Assembly: GCA_017792425.1 (NCBI GenBank)
Contig: CP051233.1
Coordinates: 3,187,998-3,251,997 of the forward strand
Reading direction: 5' to 3'
From: Thalassovita sp.
Lineage (GTDB): Bacteria; Pseudomonadota; Alphaproteobacteria; Rhodobacterales; Rhodobacteraceae
Length of the DNA stretch: 64,000 nt
A model generated the notes under the pieces. The model was not told the origin of the DNA, ran no database searches, and was given only the letters and a program-made list of their open reading frames with translations. This document shows, one piece after another, positions 25,968-33,671 of this stretch (the stretch's first letter is position 1; each line of letters opens with the position of its first letter). A program made the position numbers and the translations under genes.

Positions 25968-26416
25968 CCGCCGTACCCCGCGCTGCCTTGCTGATCGGCA
26001 TTGCGGGGCTGGTCCCCTTTGCCTGGGGCGCGTTGACCGTGCTGTCCGATCCGCTCGCCGTCTGGAGCGTCCGCACATTTGGCGCGCGCTTTACCGGGCC
26101 CTATATCGGGGTTTTCTACGGTGCTGTGGTTCTGGCCTTCAACTCTGGCATCCTGTGGGGATTTGCGACGCGCGCCCGCGGAGGCACGGCGGCACTTGGT
26201 TTTCTTCTGGCTGTCCCACCTGCGTTCTGGGCCTTCTATTCGACCGGAGGCGGGCACCAGACCGCCGCGCTGAACCTGTGCATCGGATTTCTGGGCATCC
26301 TGGGCCTGGACGCCTTCTTTGCCCGGTATGAACTGGCCCCCGATTGGTGGATGGCATTTCGCATCCCGATGTCATTGACCGCGGTGGCCTGCTTGCTGAT
26401 CACGGCCAGCGCATGA
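25964..26416 (+). CDS. DUF3429 family membrane protein
   Basis: A 150-residue protein with about five membrane helices, matching DUF3429 (YIGVFYGAVVLAFNSGILWGF-type core, here near residues 46-67). I start it at the ATG overlapping the lysE stop rather than 22 codons upstream. Function is unknown; the 4-base overlaps on both sides imply coupling with its neighbours. Confidence 0.8.
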   Translation: MTAVPRAALLIGIAGLVPFAWGALTVLSDPLAVWSVRTFGARFTGPYIGVFYGAVVLAFNSGILWGFATRARGGTAALGFLLAVPPAFWAFYSTGGGHQTAALNLCIGFLGILGLDAFFARYELAPDWWMAFRIPMSLTAVACLLITASA

Positions 26417-27006
26417 GCCGCGATCCCGAAACCATCCGCGTCTACGACGCCCGTGCCGAGGAATACGCCCATGTCACCGCAACCGATAGCCCCGGTGCCC
26501 TGTTGCAAGCATTCATCCAGTCGCTTCCAAGAGGTGGCAGCGTGCTGGATCTTGGCTGCGGACCGGGCCATTTCGCCCGGCATATGGCACGCGCGGGGCT
26601 GAGGGTTCTGGCTACGGATGCTTCTGCCCGGATGGTGGCGCTGGCCAACGAACAGCCCGGCGTCACCGCGAGGCTGGCAACCTTCGACAACCTGACCTAC
26701 ATGCAAACCTTTGACGGCATCTGGGCCAATTTCAGCCTGCTGCACGCCCCGCGCAACGCCCTGCCCCGCCACCTATCGGCCATACATCGCGCCCTGAAAC
26801 CCGGTGGCCAGTTCCACATGGCGCTGAAAACCGGGACGGGTGCAGCGCGCGACCGGCTGGGCCGTTTCTATACCTACTACACTCCATCAGAGTTGACCTC
26901 CCTGCTGTTCACGGCTGGGTTCACCGTCACGAAAATCACTTTTGGACGCGACAAGGGGCTGGACGGGACCGAGTCCGATTGGGTATCGGTGGCCTCCCAT
27001 GCCTGA
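26413..27006 (+). CDS. Class I SAM-dependent methyltransferase
   Basis: A 197-residue methyltransferase. Motif I is VLDLGCGPGHFA, the acidic motif II is VLATDASARMV, and the motif IV-like segment is FDGIWANFSLLH. RALKPGGQFHMALK is motif V/VI-like. The substrate is unknown. The start overlaps the DUF3429 stop, and its own end overlaps rnhA by 8 bases. Confidence 0.88.
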   Translation: MSRDPETIRVYDARAEEYAHVTATDSPGALLQAFIQSLPRGGSVLDLGCGPGHFARHMARAGLRVLATDASARMVALANEQPGVTARLATFDNLTYMQTFDGIWANFSLLHAPRNALPRHLSAIHRALKPGGQFHMALKTGTGAARDRLGRFYTYYTPSELTSLLFTAGFTVTKITFGRDKGLDGTESDWVSVASHA

Positions 27007-27466
27007 ATTATTCGCCTATACAGACGGAGCATGCTCTGGAAATCCCGGCCCCGGTGGCTGGGGGGTTTTGCTGCGCGCAATGGACGGCGAAACCATCGTC
27101 AAGGAACGTGAGCTTTCGGGCGGCGAGCCGGAGACCACCAATAACCGGATGGAACTTCTGGCGGCGATTAACGCACTGGAAACGCTAGCCAAACCTTCGA
27201 CCATTACGGTTGTGACTGACAGCGCCTACGTCAAGAACGGCGTCACCGGCTGGATTTTTGGGTGGAAACGGAACGGCTGGAAGACCTCGAACAAGAAACC
27301 GGTAAAAAACGTTGAACTTTGGCAGCGCCTGGATCAGGCCCAAAGCCGCCACACGGTGACCTGGGAATGGGTCAAGGGGCATGCCGGCCACCCGGAAAAC
27401 GAACGTGCCGACGAACTGGCCCGCGCGGGCATGGCACCGTTCAAACCGTCGAAGGCAGGTCAATGA
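26999..27466 (+). CDS. rnhA: Ribonuclease HI
   Basis: A 155-residue RNase H1 that cuts RNA in RNA-DNA hybrids. The DEDD catalytic residues are in YTDGACSGNPGPGGWG (Asp), NRMELLAAI (Glu), VTDSAYV (Asp) and NERADELAR (Asp). The basic GWKTSNKKPVKN handle is present. It overlaps both neighbours. Confidence 0.96.
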   Translation: MPELFAYTDGACSGNPGPGGWGVLLRAMDGETIVKERELSGGEPETTNNRMELLAAINALETLAKPSTITVVTDSAYVKNGVTGWIFGWKRNGWKTSNKKPVKNVELWQRLDQAQSRHTVTWEWVKGHAGHPENERADELARAGMAPFKPSKAGQ

Positions 27467-28086
27467 CGCTGCTGGCGGTGCTGGACTATGCCTCGGTTCT
27501 GGTCTTTGCGCTGACCGGGGCGCTGGCGGCATCGCGCGCGCAGCTTGACCTGGTCGGATTTGCCTTCATCGCCAGTCTGACAGCCGTTGGTGGCGGCACT
27601 TTGCGCGACCTGCTGCTGGACCGAAACCCGATCTTCTGGATCGCGCAGCCGTCCTATCTGGCGGTCACCGCCTCTGCCGCGCTGCTGGTGTTCTTTACTG
27701 CGCATCTGCTGGAATCCCGCTACCGCGCGCTGCTGTGGCTGGACAGCCTGGCCTTGGCCGTGGCCGTTCCGGCTGGGGTTAACCTGGCCCTTGCCCTGAA
27801 CCAACCCGCGCCAATCGTGCTGATCATGGGGATCATCACAGGCACGTTCGGTGGCCTGATGCGCGACGTAGTCTGCAACGAGGTGCCGCTGGTCCTGAAG
27901 CAAGGAGAGCTGTACGTGACCGCCGCCTTCGCCGGGTCCGCCGCGGCGCTGGTCGCCGATGCGCTGGGACAGGACGCGCTGGTTACCCTCATGGCCTGCG
28001 CCGCCACGACATGGGCGCTAAGGGCCGGGTCGATGCTGTTTGGATGGCGGCTGCCCAGCTACAGAAGCCGCCCGCCGCGTCGCTAG
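27463..28086 (+). CDS. TRIC-family (UPF0126/YadS) cation channel protein
   Basis: A 207-residue membrane protein with seven helices in two glycine-rich repeats. TAVGGGTLRDLLLDR and ITGTFGGLMRDVVCNEVPLVL are the UPF0126 signatures. Prokaryotic TRIC homologues form cation channels. The ATG overlaps the rnhA stop (ATGA), making it the last gene of the ispH operon. Confidence 0.9.
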   Translation: MTLLAVLDYASVLVFALTGALAASRAQLDLVGFAFIASLTAVGGGTLRDLLLDRNPIFWIAQPSYLAVTASAALLVFFTAHLLESRYRALLWLDSLALAVAVPAGVNLALALNQPAPIVLIMGIITGTFGGLMRDVVCNEVPLVLKQGELYVTAAFAGSAAALVADALGQDALVTLMACAATTWALRAGSMLFGWRLPSYRSRPPRR

Positions 28087-28090
28087 AAAG

Positions 28091-28327
28091 CTACTTTTTC
28101 ACATAGGTCTGCCACAGCCAGATCAGCAGCAGCGACCCCAACACCGCCCCGATCAGGCCGGATGCCATCCCCATCACGCTCAGCACGAACCGTAGGATCA
28201 AACCGCCGATCACCGCGCCTGCCATGCCGATGACGACGGTGGTGATGATATCTGTCTCCAGTCTCATCATCCGTGTCGCCAGAAACCCCGCCGCCGCCCC
28301 GATGATGATCAGCCAGATCACGCCCAT
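28091..28327 (-). CDS. GlsB/YeaQ/YmgE-type small membrane protein
   Basis: A 78-residue protein with three hydrophobic helices. GVIWLIIIGAAAGFLATRMM and GMAGAVIGGLILRF fit the transglycosylase-associated (GlsB/YeaQ/YmgE) family, whose members are stress-related in other bacteria. It lies 9 bases downstream of the next small protein on the same strand. Confidence 0.75.
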   Translation of the reverse strand: MGVIWLIIIGAAAGFLATRMMRLETDIITTVVIGMAGAVIGGLILRFVLSVMGMASGLIGAVLGSLLLIWLWQTYVKK

Positions 28328-28336
28328 ATCAACCTC

Positions 28337-28573
28337 CTACTTGCGGTAATGCGTCGGCACGATGATCAACGCCCCGATGGAAGAAAGGATCGCATCCACC
28401 CCGGCGCTGACGAACCGCAACCCGAACATGATGCGGACAAAGTAGAACAGGAACGCACCGCCCACGCAAATGATGATCGAGGGCAAATATCCATTCCGTG
28501 TGAACCCCGATTTCTCTGAGGCGTAGCCGACGATGGCGGCAATCACGACGGTTCCAATGAGGGTGGGAAACAT
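28337..28573 (-). CDS. Small three-helix membrane protein related to the GlsB/YeaQ group
   Basis: A 78-residue protein of the same length and helix plan as its downstream neighbour, with YASEKSGFTRNGYLPSIIIC and GGAFLFYFVRIMF. The family call is weaker: the glycine pattern is shared but the Gly-Phe-Leu-Ala motif is not. It lies 12 bases after fmt and may be co-transcribed with it. Confidence 0.62.
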   Translation of the reverse strand: MFPTLIGTVVIAAIVGYASEKSGFTRNGYLPSIIICVGGAFLFYFVRIMFGLRFVSAGVDAILSSIGALIIVPTHYRK

Positions 28574-28585
28574 GTCCCCTCCGGG

Positions 28586-29491
28586 CTACAGGCGGGTTCC
28601 CTTGGACAAGGGCATCCCGCGCAGGAATTCCTGTGCATCCTGCGCGCCCTTGCCAGCCCGTTGCAAGCGTAAAAGCTGAACCGCACCACTGCCGCACGCA
28701 ACGGTCAAGGCATCGTCCAGCACCTCGCCGGGTGCGCCGGTCCCTTTCGCCAGACGCGAGGCCAGCAGTTTCAATCGCACCCCGCCCACATCCACCCAGG
28801 CGCCAGGGAAAGGCGAAAGCCCGCGTATCTTGCGGTCAATTTCGACGGCTGGCGCGGTCCAGTCCACCGCTGCTTCGGCCTTGTCGATCTTGTTGGCATA
28901 GGTCACGCCTGCATCGGGTTGAGGTTCCGGTTTCAGGACGTCCCATTGCCCCAGCGCAGCCACGATCAAATCCGCCCCCATTTCCGACAGCCGATCGTGC
29001 AGTTGCGCGGTGGTTTCCTCCTCCCCGATCGGCGTTGCCTTGCGCAGCAGCACGGGACCGGTGTCCAGCCCCGCCTCCATTTGCATGATACAGACTCCGG
29101 TTTCCGCGTCACCGGCCATGATCGCCCGGTGGATTGGCGCGGCGCCACGCCAGCGCGGCAGCAACGACGCGTGTATGTTCAGACATCCGTGTTTCGGCGC
29201 ATCCAGAACCGCCTGCGGCAGGATCAACCCGTAGGCAACCACAACGGCGACATCCACCCCAAAGGCAGCAAATGCTTCCTGTTCCCCGGCATCTTTCAAA
29301 GACGTCGGGTGGCGCACCTCCAGCCCCAACTCCAGCGCGCGCGCGTGCACCGGCGTTGGCCGGTCCTTCTTGCCACGACCGGCCGGGCGCGGCGGCTGGC
29401 AATAGACGGCGGCGATCTCGTGACCTGCGTCGACCAGCGCATCAAGAACGGGTACGGAAAACTCCGGGGTTCCCATGAAAACGATCCGCAT
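28586..29491 (-). CDS. fmt: Methionyl-tRNA formyltransferase
   Basis: A 301-residue enzyme that formylates initiator Met-tRNA using 10-formyl-THF. It opens MRIVFMGTPEFSVPVL and carries LNIHASLLPRWRGAAPIHRAI with the catalytic Asn-His and Arg loop, TGVCIMQM and the C-terminal OB-like domain. AAGGAG precedes the chosen ATG by 7 bases; an upstream in-frame start would overlap the repeated motif. It follows two deformylase genes, the usual def-fmt pairing. Confidence 0.96.
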   Translation of the reverse strand: MRIVFMGTPEFSVPVLDALVDAGHEIAAVYCQPPRPAGRGKKDRPTPVHARALELGLEVRHPTSLKDAGEQEAFAAFGVDVAVVVAYGLILPQAVLDAPKHGCLNIHASLLPRWRGAAPIHRAIMAGDAETGVCIMQMEAGLDTGPVLLRKATPIGEEETTAQLHDRLSEMGADLIVAALGQWDVLKPEPQPDAGVTYANKIDKAEAAVDWTAPAVEIDRKIRGLSPFPGAWVDVGGVRLKLLASRLAKGTGAPGEVLDDALTVACGSGAVQLLRLQRAGKGAQDAQEFLRGMPLSKGTRL

Positions 29492-29505
29492 AATGCGCTC
29501 CTTCA

Positions 29506-29528
29506 CTTCATCTTGCAAAAAATACTCC
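29506..29528 (-). repeat. Copy of a dispersed 23-nt intergenic motif (GGAGTATTT..GCAAGATGAAG)
   Basis: On the minus strand it reads GGAGTATTT, then TTT, then GCAAGATGAAG. It matches 21 of 23 positions of the element at 59491-59513. It lies upstream of fmt in fmt's orientation, and its GATGAAG end runs into the fmt ribosome-binding region. Confidence 0.7.
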
Positions 29529-29538
29529 TGCCGGAGGC

Positions 29539-29561
29539 ACGGAAAATCCTCGATTTTCCGT
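29539..29561 (-). terminator. Hairpin after the second deformylase gene
   Basis: ACGGAAAATC (29539-29548) and GATTTTCCGT (29552-29561) form a perfect 10-bp stem. It lies 8 bases downstream of the deformylase-like gene, with a run of six U about 17-22 bases further on the minus strand inside the dispersed motif. It may be a terminator or an mRNA-processing hairpin between def2 and fmt. Confidence 0.55.
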
Positions 29562-29569
29562 TCAACTGC

Positions 29570-30064
29570 TCAACGCAGCTTCCTTGCCTTGCGGATCAGC
29601 ATGTCCCGCTTCACCTTGGACAGGTGGTCGAAATACATCTTGCCGTTCAGATGGTCGATCTGGTGCTGGACGCTGGTTGCCCACAGGCCGACAAAATCCC
29701 GCTCTTCGATTTCGCCCTGTTCATTCAGGAACCGAACCGTGACGGCGCGGGGCCGTTCAATCTTGGCATGGACACCGGGCAGGTTTGGGCTGGCCTCTTC
29801 ATGCGGGCGCAACTGGACCGAGGCGTGCAGTACCTCGGGGTTGGCCATCCGCACCGCCTGACCGCGCGCCTCTGACGCATCCACCACTGCCAGTCGCTGC
29901 ATCACCCCGATCTGGACGGCGGCCAGCCCGACGCCCGGCATCGCCTCCATCGTGTCGATCATGTCCGCCCAGATTGCACGAATTTCGTCGGTGATCTCTG
30001 TCACCGGTCCAGCTGCGCGGCGCAGGCGGCTATCCGGCCAGGGAATGCATGTGCGGACGGTCAT
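29570..30064 (-). CDS. Degenerate peptide deformylase paralogue
   Basis: A 164-residue protein of the peptide deformylase fold. Motif 1 is near normal (GVGLAAVQIG). Motif 2, normally EGCLS with the metal-ligand Cys, reads EASPN. Motif 3, normally HExxDH, reads HQIDH, so the catalytic Glu is Gln while both His remain. Canonical deformylase activity is therefore unlikely. It lies 16 bases downstream of an intact def and upstream of fmt. The open frame and conserved fold suggest selection for another role, such as binding nascent peptides or formyl-Met. Confidence 0.85.
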   Translation of the reverse strand: MTVRTCIPWPDSRLRRAAGPVTEITDEIRAIWADMIDTMEAMPGVGLAAVQIGVMQRLAVVDASEARGQAVRMANPEVLHASVQLRPHEEASPNLPGVHAKIERPRAVTVRFLNEQGEIEERDFVGLWATSVQHQIDHLNGKMYFDHLSKVKRDMLIRKARKLR

Positions 30065-30080
30065 TCGAATGTTCCCGTGT

Positions 30081-30599
30081 TCAGCCCCGCGCGCGCTCGC
30101 GCTTCAACTTTACCATCTTGCGAGTGATCATCTGACGCTTCAACGGTTTCAGGTAGTCGATAAACAGCTTGCCGTTCAGGTGGTCGATTTCATGCTGGAC
30201 ACAGGTGGCCCACAGCCCGGCGAAATCTTCCTGTTGTTCGTTTCCATTCCGGTCGATCCAGCGGACTGTCACCTCTGCCGGGCGGGTCACTTCGGCGTAT
30301 TGCTCTGGGATGGACAGGCACCCTTCCTCATACACGTTGGTCTGATCCGAGGACGCGATGACCTCCGGGTTGAACATTACCAGCGGGCGAGAGGTTTCCC
30401 CTGGTTCCTTCACGCAATCCATCACGATCAGCCGGTCCAGAACACCGATCTGCGGCGCGGCCAAGCCGATACCGGGGGCGTCGTACATCGTTTCCAGCAT
30501 GTCGTCAGCCAGTTTGCGCAGTTCGTCGGACAGGTCAGCCACGGGGGCACAGACCTTTTTCAGGCGAGGGTCGGGATGGATCAGGATCGGGCGTATCAT
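30081..30599 (-). CDS. def: Peptide deformylase
   Basis: A 172-residue metalloenzyme removing the N-formyl group from new proteins. All three motifs are intact: GIGLAAPQIG, EGCLS and QHEIDHLNG. I see no strong ribosome-binding site before the ATG. It leads a def - def-like - fmt run. Confidence 0.97.
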   Translation of the reverse strand: MIRPILIHPDPRLKKVCAPVADLSDELRKLADDMLETMYDAPGIGLAAPQIGVLDRLIVMDCVKEPGETSRPLVMFNPEVIASSDQTNVYEEGCLSIPEQYAEVTRPAEVTVRWIDRNGNEQQEDFAGLWATCVQHEIDHLNGKLFIDYLKPLKRQMITRKMVKLKRERARG

Positions 30600-30855
30600 G
30601 AGAGGGATTTATGATATGGAATTTCGGCACGCAATGGGCCAAAGTTTCGCGCAAGGGGCGCACGACGCCACTGGATCGGAAAATATTCCTATTAAACTGG
30701 CTTCATAAGATATTTTTTCTTAATAAGAATATAAATTCAAAACTATCTTCCAAAAAATGCAAATATGTGAGAAATAACTCCCGCAGCACCGCGCGACCTG
30801 TCACTTTGCGCCCGATCTGGCTAGTCTGACCATCGCCCTACCAAGGAGATTACGC
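30600..30855. other. AT-rich intergenic gap between def and malY
   Basis: This 256-bp divergent gap has a core at about 30680-30780 that is far richer in A+T than the rest of the window. It holds a perfect inverted repeat TTCTTA-A-TAAGAA (30717-30729) between T and A runs. Short open frames here have lysine/asparagine-rich composition and no family resemblance, so I call no gene. AAGGAG before malY lies at the right end. Confidence 0.6.
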
Positions 30856-32025
30856 ATGAACTTTGATGAGATCATCAACCGATTTGGCAGCCATTCCGTC
30901 AAATGGGACATGATGGAGAAGTTGTTTGGCGTTCCGCAGGATCAGGGGTTGGCCATGTGGGTGGCCGATATGGATTTCCGCGCACCACAATGCGTGCAGG
31001 ATGCCGTGGCGCGCATGCACGAACACGGCATTTATGGGTACTACGGAGACGAGGACGCCTATCGTGCTGCCATTTGCTGGTGGATGAAAAATCGCCATGG
31101 GTGGGAGGTGGACCCGGACTCCATCTTTACAACGCACGGGTTGGTCAATGGCACGGCCATGTGCGTGGACGCTTTCACCCAGCCCGGCGATGGCGTTGTG
31201 CTGATGACCCCGGTCTATCACGCCTTCGCCAAAGTGATCCGCGCCAACAACCGCCATGTCGTGGAATGCAACCTCGCAAACGTCGACGGTCGGTACGAAA
31301 TGGATTTCGACACCTGGGATGCCCAGCTTGACGGGTCTGAAAAGATGCTGATCCTCTGTTCGCCGCACAATCCCGGTGGGCGGGTCTGGAGGCGTGAAGA
31401 ACTGGAAGCCGTCGCCAGCTTCGCCAAGCGGCATGACCTGATCCTTGTGTCCGACGAGATTCACCATGACTTGGTGTTCGGCGGTGCCAAGCATATCCCG
31501 ATGTCGCAGATCGAAGGAATCGCCGATCGGTTGATCGTGATGACGGCCACCACCAAGACCTTCAACATCGCTGGCAGCCATTCGGGAAATGTCATCATCC
31601 AAGATTCCGTCTTGCGTCAGAAATTCGCCGCACGGATGATGGGGCTTGGAATATCGCCAAATTCTTTCGGTCTACACATGGCCGAGGCCGCCTATTCCCC
31701 AGAAGGCGCAGCTTGGGTCGATGATTTGGTCGCATATATCGACGGGAACCGCCGTGTATTTGATGCCGGGATAAACGCCATTCCGGGATTGAGATCGATG
31801 CCACTGCAGGCGACCTATCTGGCTTGGGTCGATTTTTCTGGCACCGGCATGGAACGCGCTGAATTCACCGCTCGGGTTGAAAAACAAGCCCTGATTGCCG
31901 TCAACCACGGCCCGACGTTTGGATCAGGTGGCGACAACTTCTTACGGTTCAACCTGGCCACCCCCCGGCCTTTGGTTGAGCAGGCTGTCGAACGGATGCA
32001 GACCGCGTTCAGCGACCTGCAATAG
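30856..32025 (+). CDS. MalY/PatB-type PLP-dependent C-S lyase/aminotransferase
   Basis: A 389-residue fold-type I PLP enzyme, probably a cystathionine beta-lyase-like C-S lyase. Family marks are AMWVADMDFRAP at the N-terminus, CSPHNPGGRVW, SDEIHHDLVF with the PLP Asp, and TKTFNIAGSHSG with the Schiff-base Lys. AAGGAG lies upstream. Role in methionine/cysteine metabolism is inferred. Confidence 0.9.
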   Translation: MNFDEIINRFGSHSVKWDMMEKLFGVPQDQGLAMWVADMDFRAPQCVQDAVARMHEHGIYGYYGDEDAYRAAICWWMKNRHGWEVDPDSIFTTHGLVNGTAMCVDAFTQPGDGVVLMTPVYHAFAKVIRANNRHVVECNLANVDGRYEMDFDTWDAQLDGSEKMLILCSPHNPGGRVWRREELEAVASFAKRHDLILVSDEIHHDLVFGGAKHIPMSQIEGIADRLIVMTATTKTFNIAGSHSGNVIIQDSVLRQKFAARMMGLGISPNSFGLHMAEAAYSPEGAAWVDDLVAYIDGNRRVFDAGINAIPGLRSMPLQATYLAWVDFSGTGMERAEFTARVEKQALIAVNHGPTFGSGGDNFLRFNLATPRPLVEQAVERMQTAFSDLQ

Positions 32026-32027
32026 GA

Positions 32028-32384
32028 TCAGAGCGACAGCGGTTTTCCCAAAAGGCCAATGGCCTGACGATCTTCCAGCACAAAATCCACCGGCGGCGCA
32101 CTATGCGTCGCCGTCAGGCGCTTGAACTCGTAGATCATTTGCCCGTCCTCTTCGCCGGTTGCGACGATCAGGCACTGATACAGGTGGAATCCACGGTCAT
32201 ACAGATCGACAAAACCGCGTAGGTTGGGTGCATCGGCTGTATCCAGCGCGAACCCGGTTCCCCAGAACCGAAGCACGCGAAACGACTTGCCGTTCGCCTC
32301 TACCATCATTCGGCTGGCGCGTTTCAGATGTGCCTTGCGCGCGGCGTCCAGCCCGGCCTGCACCTCTTTTGACAAGTACGACAT
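32028..32384 (-). CDS. Conserved hypothetical protein
   Basis: A 118-residue soluble protein opening MSYLSKEVQAGLDAARKAHL with no signal peptide or membrane helix. It has a basic helical N-terminus and a beta-rich body (RVLRFWGTGFAL, VDLYDRGFHLYQCLIVA). Its plan resembles small proteins common in Rhodobacterales, but I know no function. GAGGGGGAAACC precedes this ATG, so I prefer it to a longer frame. It converges with malY. Confidence 0.7.
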   Translation of the reverse strand: MSYLSKEVQAGLDAARKAHLKRASRMMVEANGKSFRVLRFWGTGFALDTADAPNLRGFVDLYDRGFHLYQCLIVATGEEDGQMIYEFKRLTATHSAPPVDFVLEDRQAIGLLGKPLSL

Positions 32385-32637
32385 GGTTTCCCCCTCTTCC
32401 TGTATCCAGAATGCCCGAACCCTATAATCCGTCAAGGTAACGGATTTGCTGCACAACAGCATGTTGCACAACCTTATTCACAAGGCTGTTGCACCGGATT
32501 TTTCGCTGCGATCCCGAGGGTTTGTGCACATATCTGCAAGAATCACTCGCGTGTGCAGCGACGCACGCAAGCTGCGCGGGAATGCCGGTGTAACGCGTGG
32601 GGAAACCTGTCTAGTTTCCTGGGCAAGGAGAATGCAC

Positions 32638-33612
32638 ATGGGACGACTTGTAGACGGCGAATGGCGGACAGACTGGTATGATACGGCCAGCACCGGTGGA
32701 AAGTTCGTACGCAGCACATCCGGTCATCGCAACTGGATCACCGCCGACGGGCAACCCGGCCCGACCGGCAAGGGCGGCTTTGCGGCTGAAAGCGGGCGCT
32801 ATCACCTGTACGTCTCCTATGCCTGCCCTTGGGCGCACCGCACGCTGATCTTTCGCGCCCTGAAATCGTTGACCAGCCATATTTCCATATCTGTCGTTCA
32901 CCCGGATATGTTGGCGGACGGGTGGACCTTCGCCAAGGATTTCCCGGGAACCACGGGTGACACCCTGCAGGGGCTGAGCTTCCTGCGAGAGGTCTACCAG
33001 AAGGCCAATCCGAACCAGAGCGGCCGCGTCACCGTTCCCATCTTGTGGGACAAACAGACCGAAACCATCGTTTCAAATGAAAGTGCCGAAATCATACGCA
33101 TGTTCAACTCGGCCTTCGACGCGGTCACCGGCGACACGCAGGATTTCTGGCCTGCCCCGCTGCGCGAAGAAATCGAACGGTTCAACACGCGCATTTACGA
33201 CACGGTCAACAACGGCGTTTACAAGGCGGGTTTCGCCACCAGCCAGACGGCCTATGACGCAGCTATCCATCCGCTGTTCGAAAGCCTGGACTGGCTGGAG
33301 GACCACCTGTCGCGCAGCCGCTTTCTGCTGGGGGACACCCTGACCGAGGCTGATTGGCGCCTCTTCACCACGTTGATCCGCTTTGATCCGGTGTACAATC
33401 TGCATTTCAAGTGCAACCGGAAGCGGATTATCGACTATCCCAACCTCTGGGGGTACACACGAAACCTGTATCAGTGGCCCGGCGTGGCCGAGACCGTGGA
33501 TATGGACCATATCGTGCGGCACTATCACTACAGCCACGACACCATCAATCCGCACCGCATCATCCCGATCAACCCGGTGCTTGATCTGTACGAACCCCAC
33601 GGTCGCGGATAG
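32638..33612 (+). CDS. Glutathionyl-hydroquinone reductase-like GST (YqjG/ECM4 family)
   Basis: A 324-residue Xi/omega-class glutathione transferase. The nucleophile is the Cys of YACPWAHRTL, and the C-terminal domain has the family pattern SRFLLGDTLTEADWRLF and a final FKCNRKRI..YPNLWGYTR region. The family reduces glutathionyl-hydroquinones. AAGGAG lies 7 bases before the ATG at 32638; an ATG two codons earlier is too close. The 253-bp gap upstream holds short repeats around TGCACAAC (32447-32475) but no clear promoter. Confidence 0.9.
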   Translation: MGRLVDGEWRTDWYDTASTGGKFVRSTSGHRNWITADGQPGPTGKGGFAAESGRYHLYVSYACPWAHRTLIFRALKSLTSHISISVVHPDMLADGWTFAKDFPGTTGDTLQGLSFLREVYQKANPNQSGRVTVPILWDKQTETIVSNESAEIIRMFNSAFDAVTGDTQDFWPAPLREEIERFNTRIYDTVNNGVYKAGFATSQTAYDAAIHPLFESLDWLEDHLSRSRFLLGDTLTEADWRLFTTLIRFDPVYNLHFKCNRKRIIDYPNLWGYTRNLYQWPGVAETVDMDHIVRHYHYSHDTINPHRIIPINPVLDLYEPHGRG

Positions 33613-33671
33613 CCCCCTTGTTCCCCCTGTGATTTCCGGGCATTGAACGGGTGTCAATCTGGGGGGCATGC

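Noticed and set aside
30611..30829. A 72-codon frame in the AT-rich gap
   Set aside because: No ribosome-binding site or family resemblance, and its composition simply follows the AT-rich DNA.
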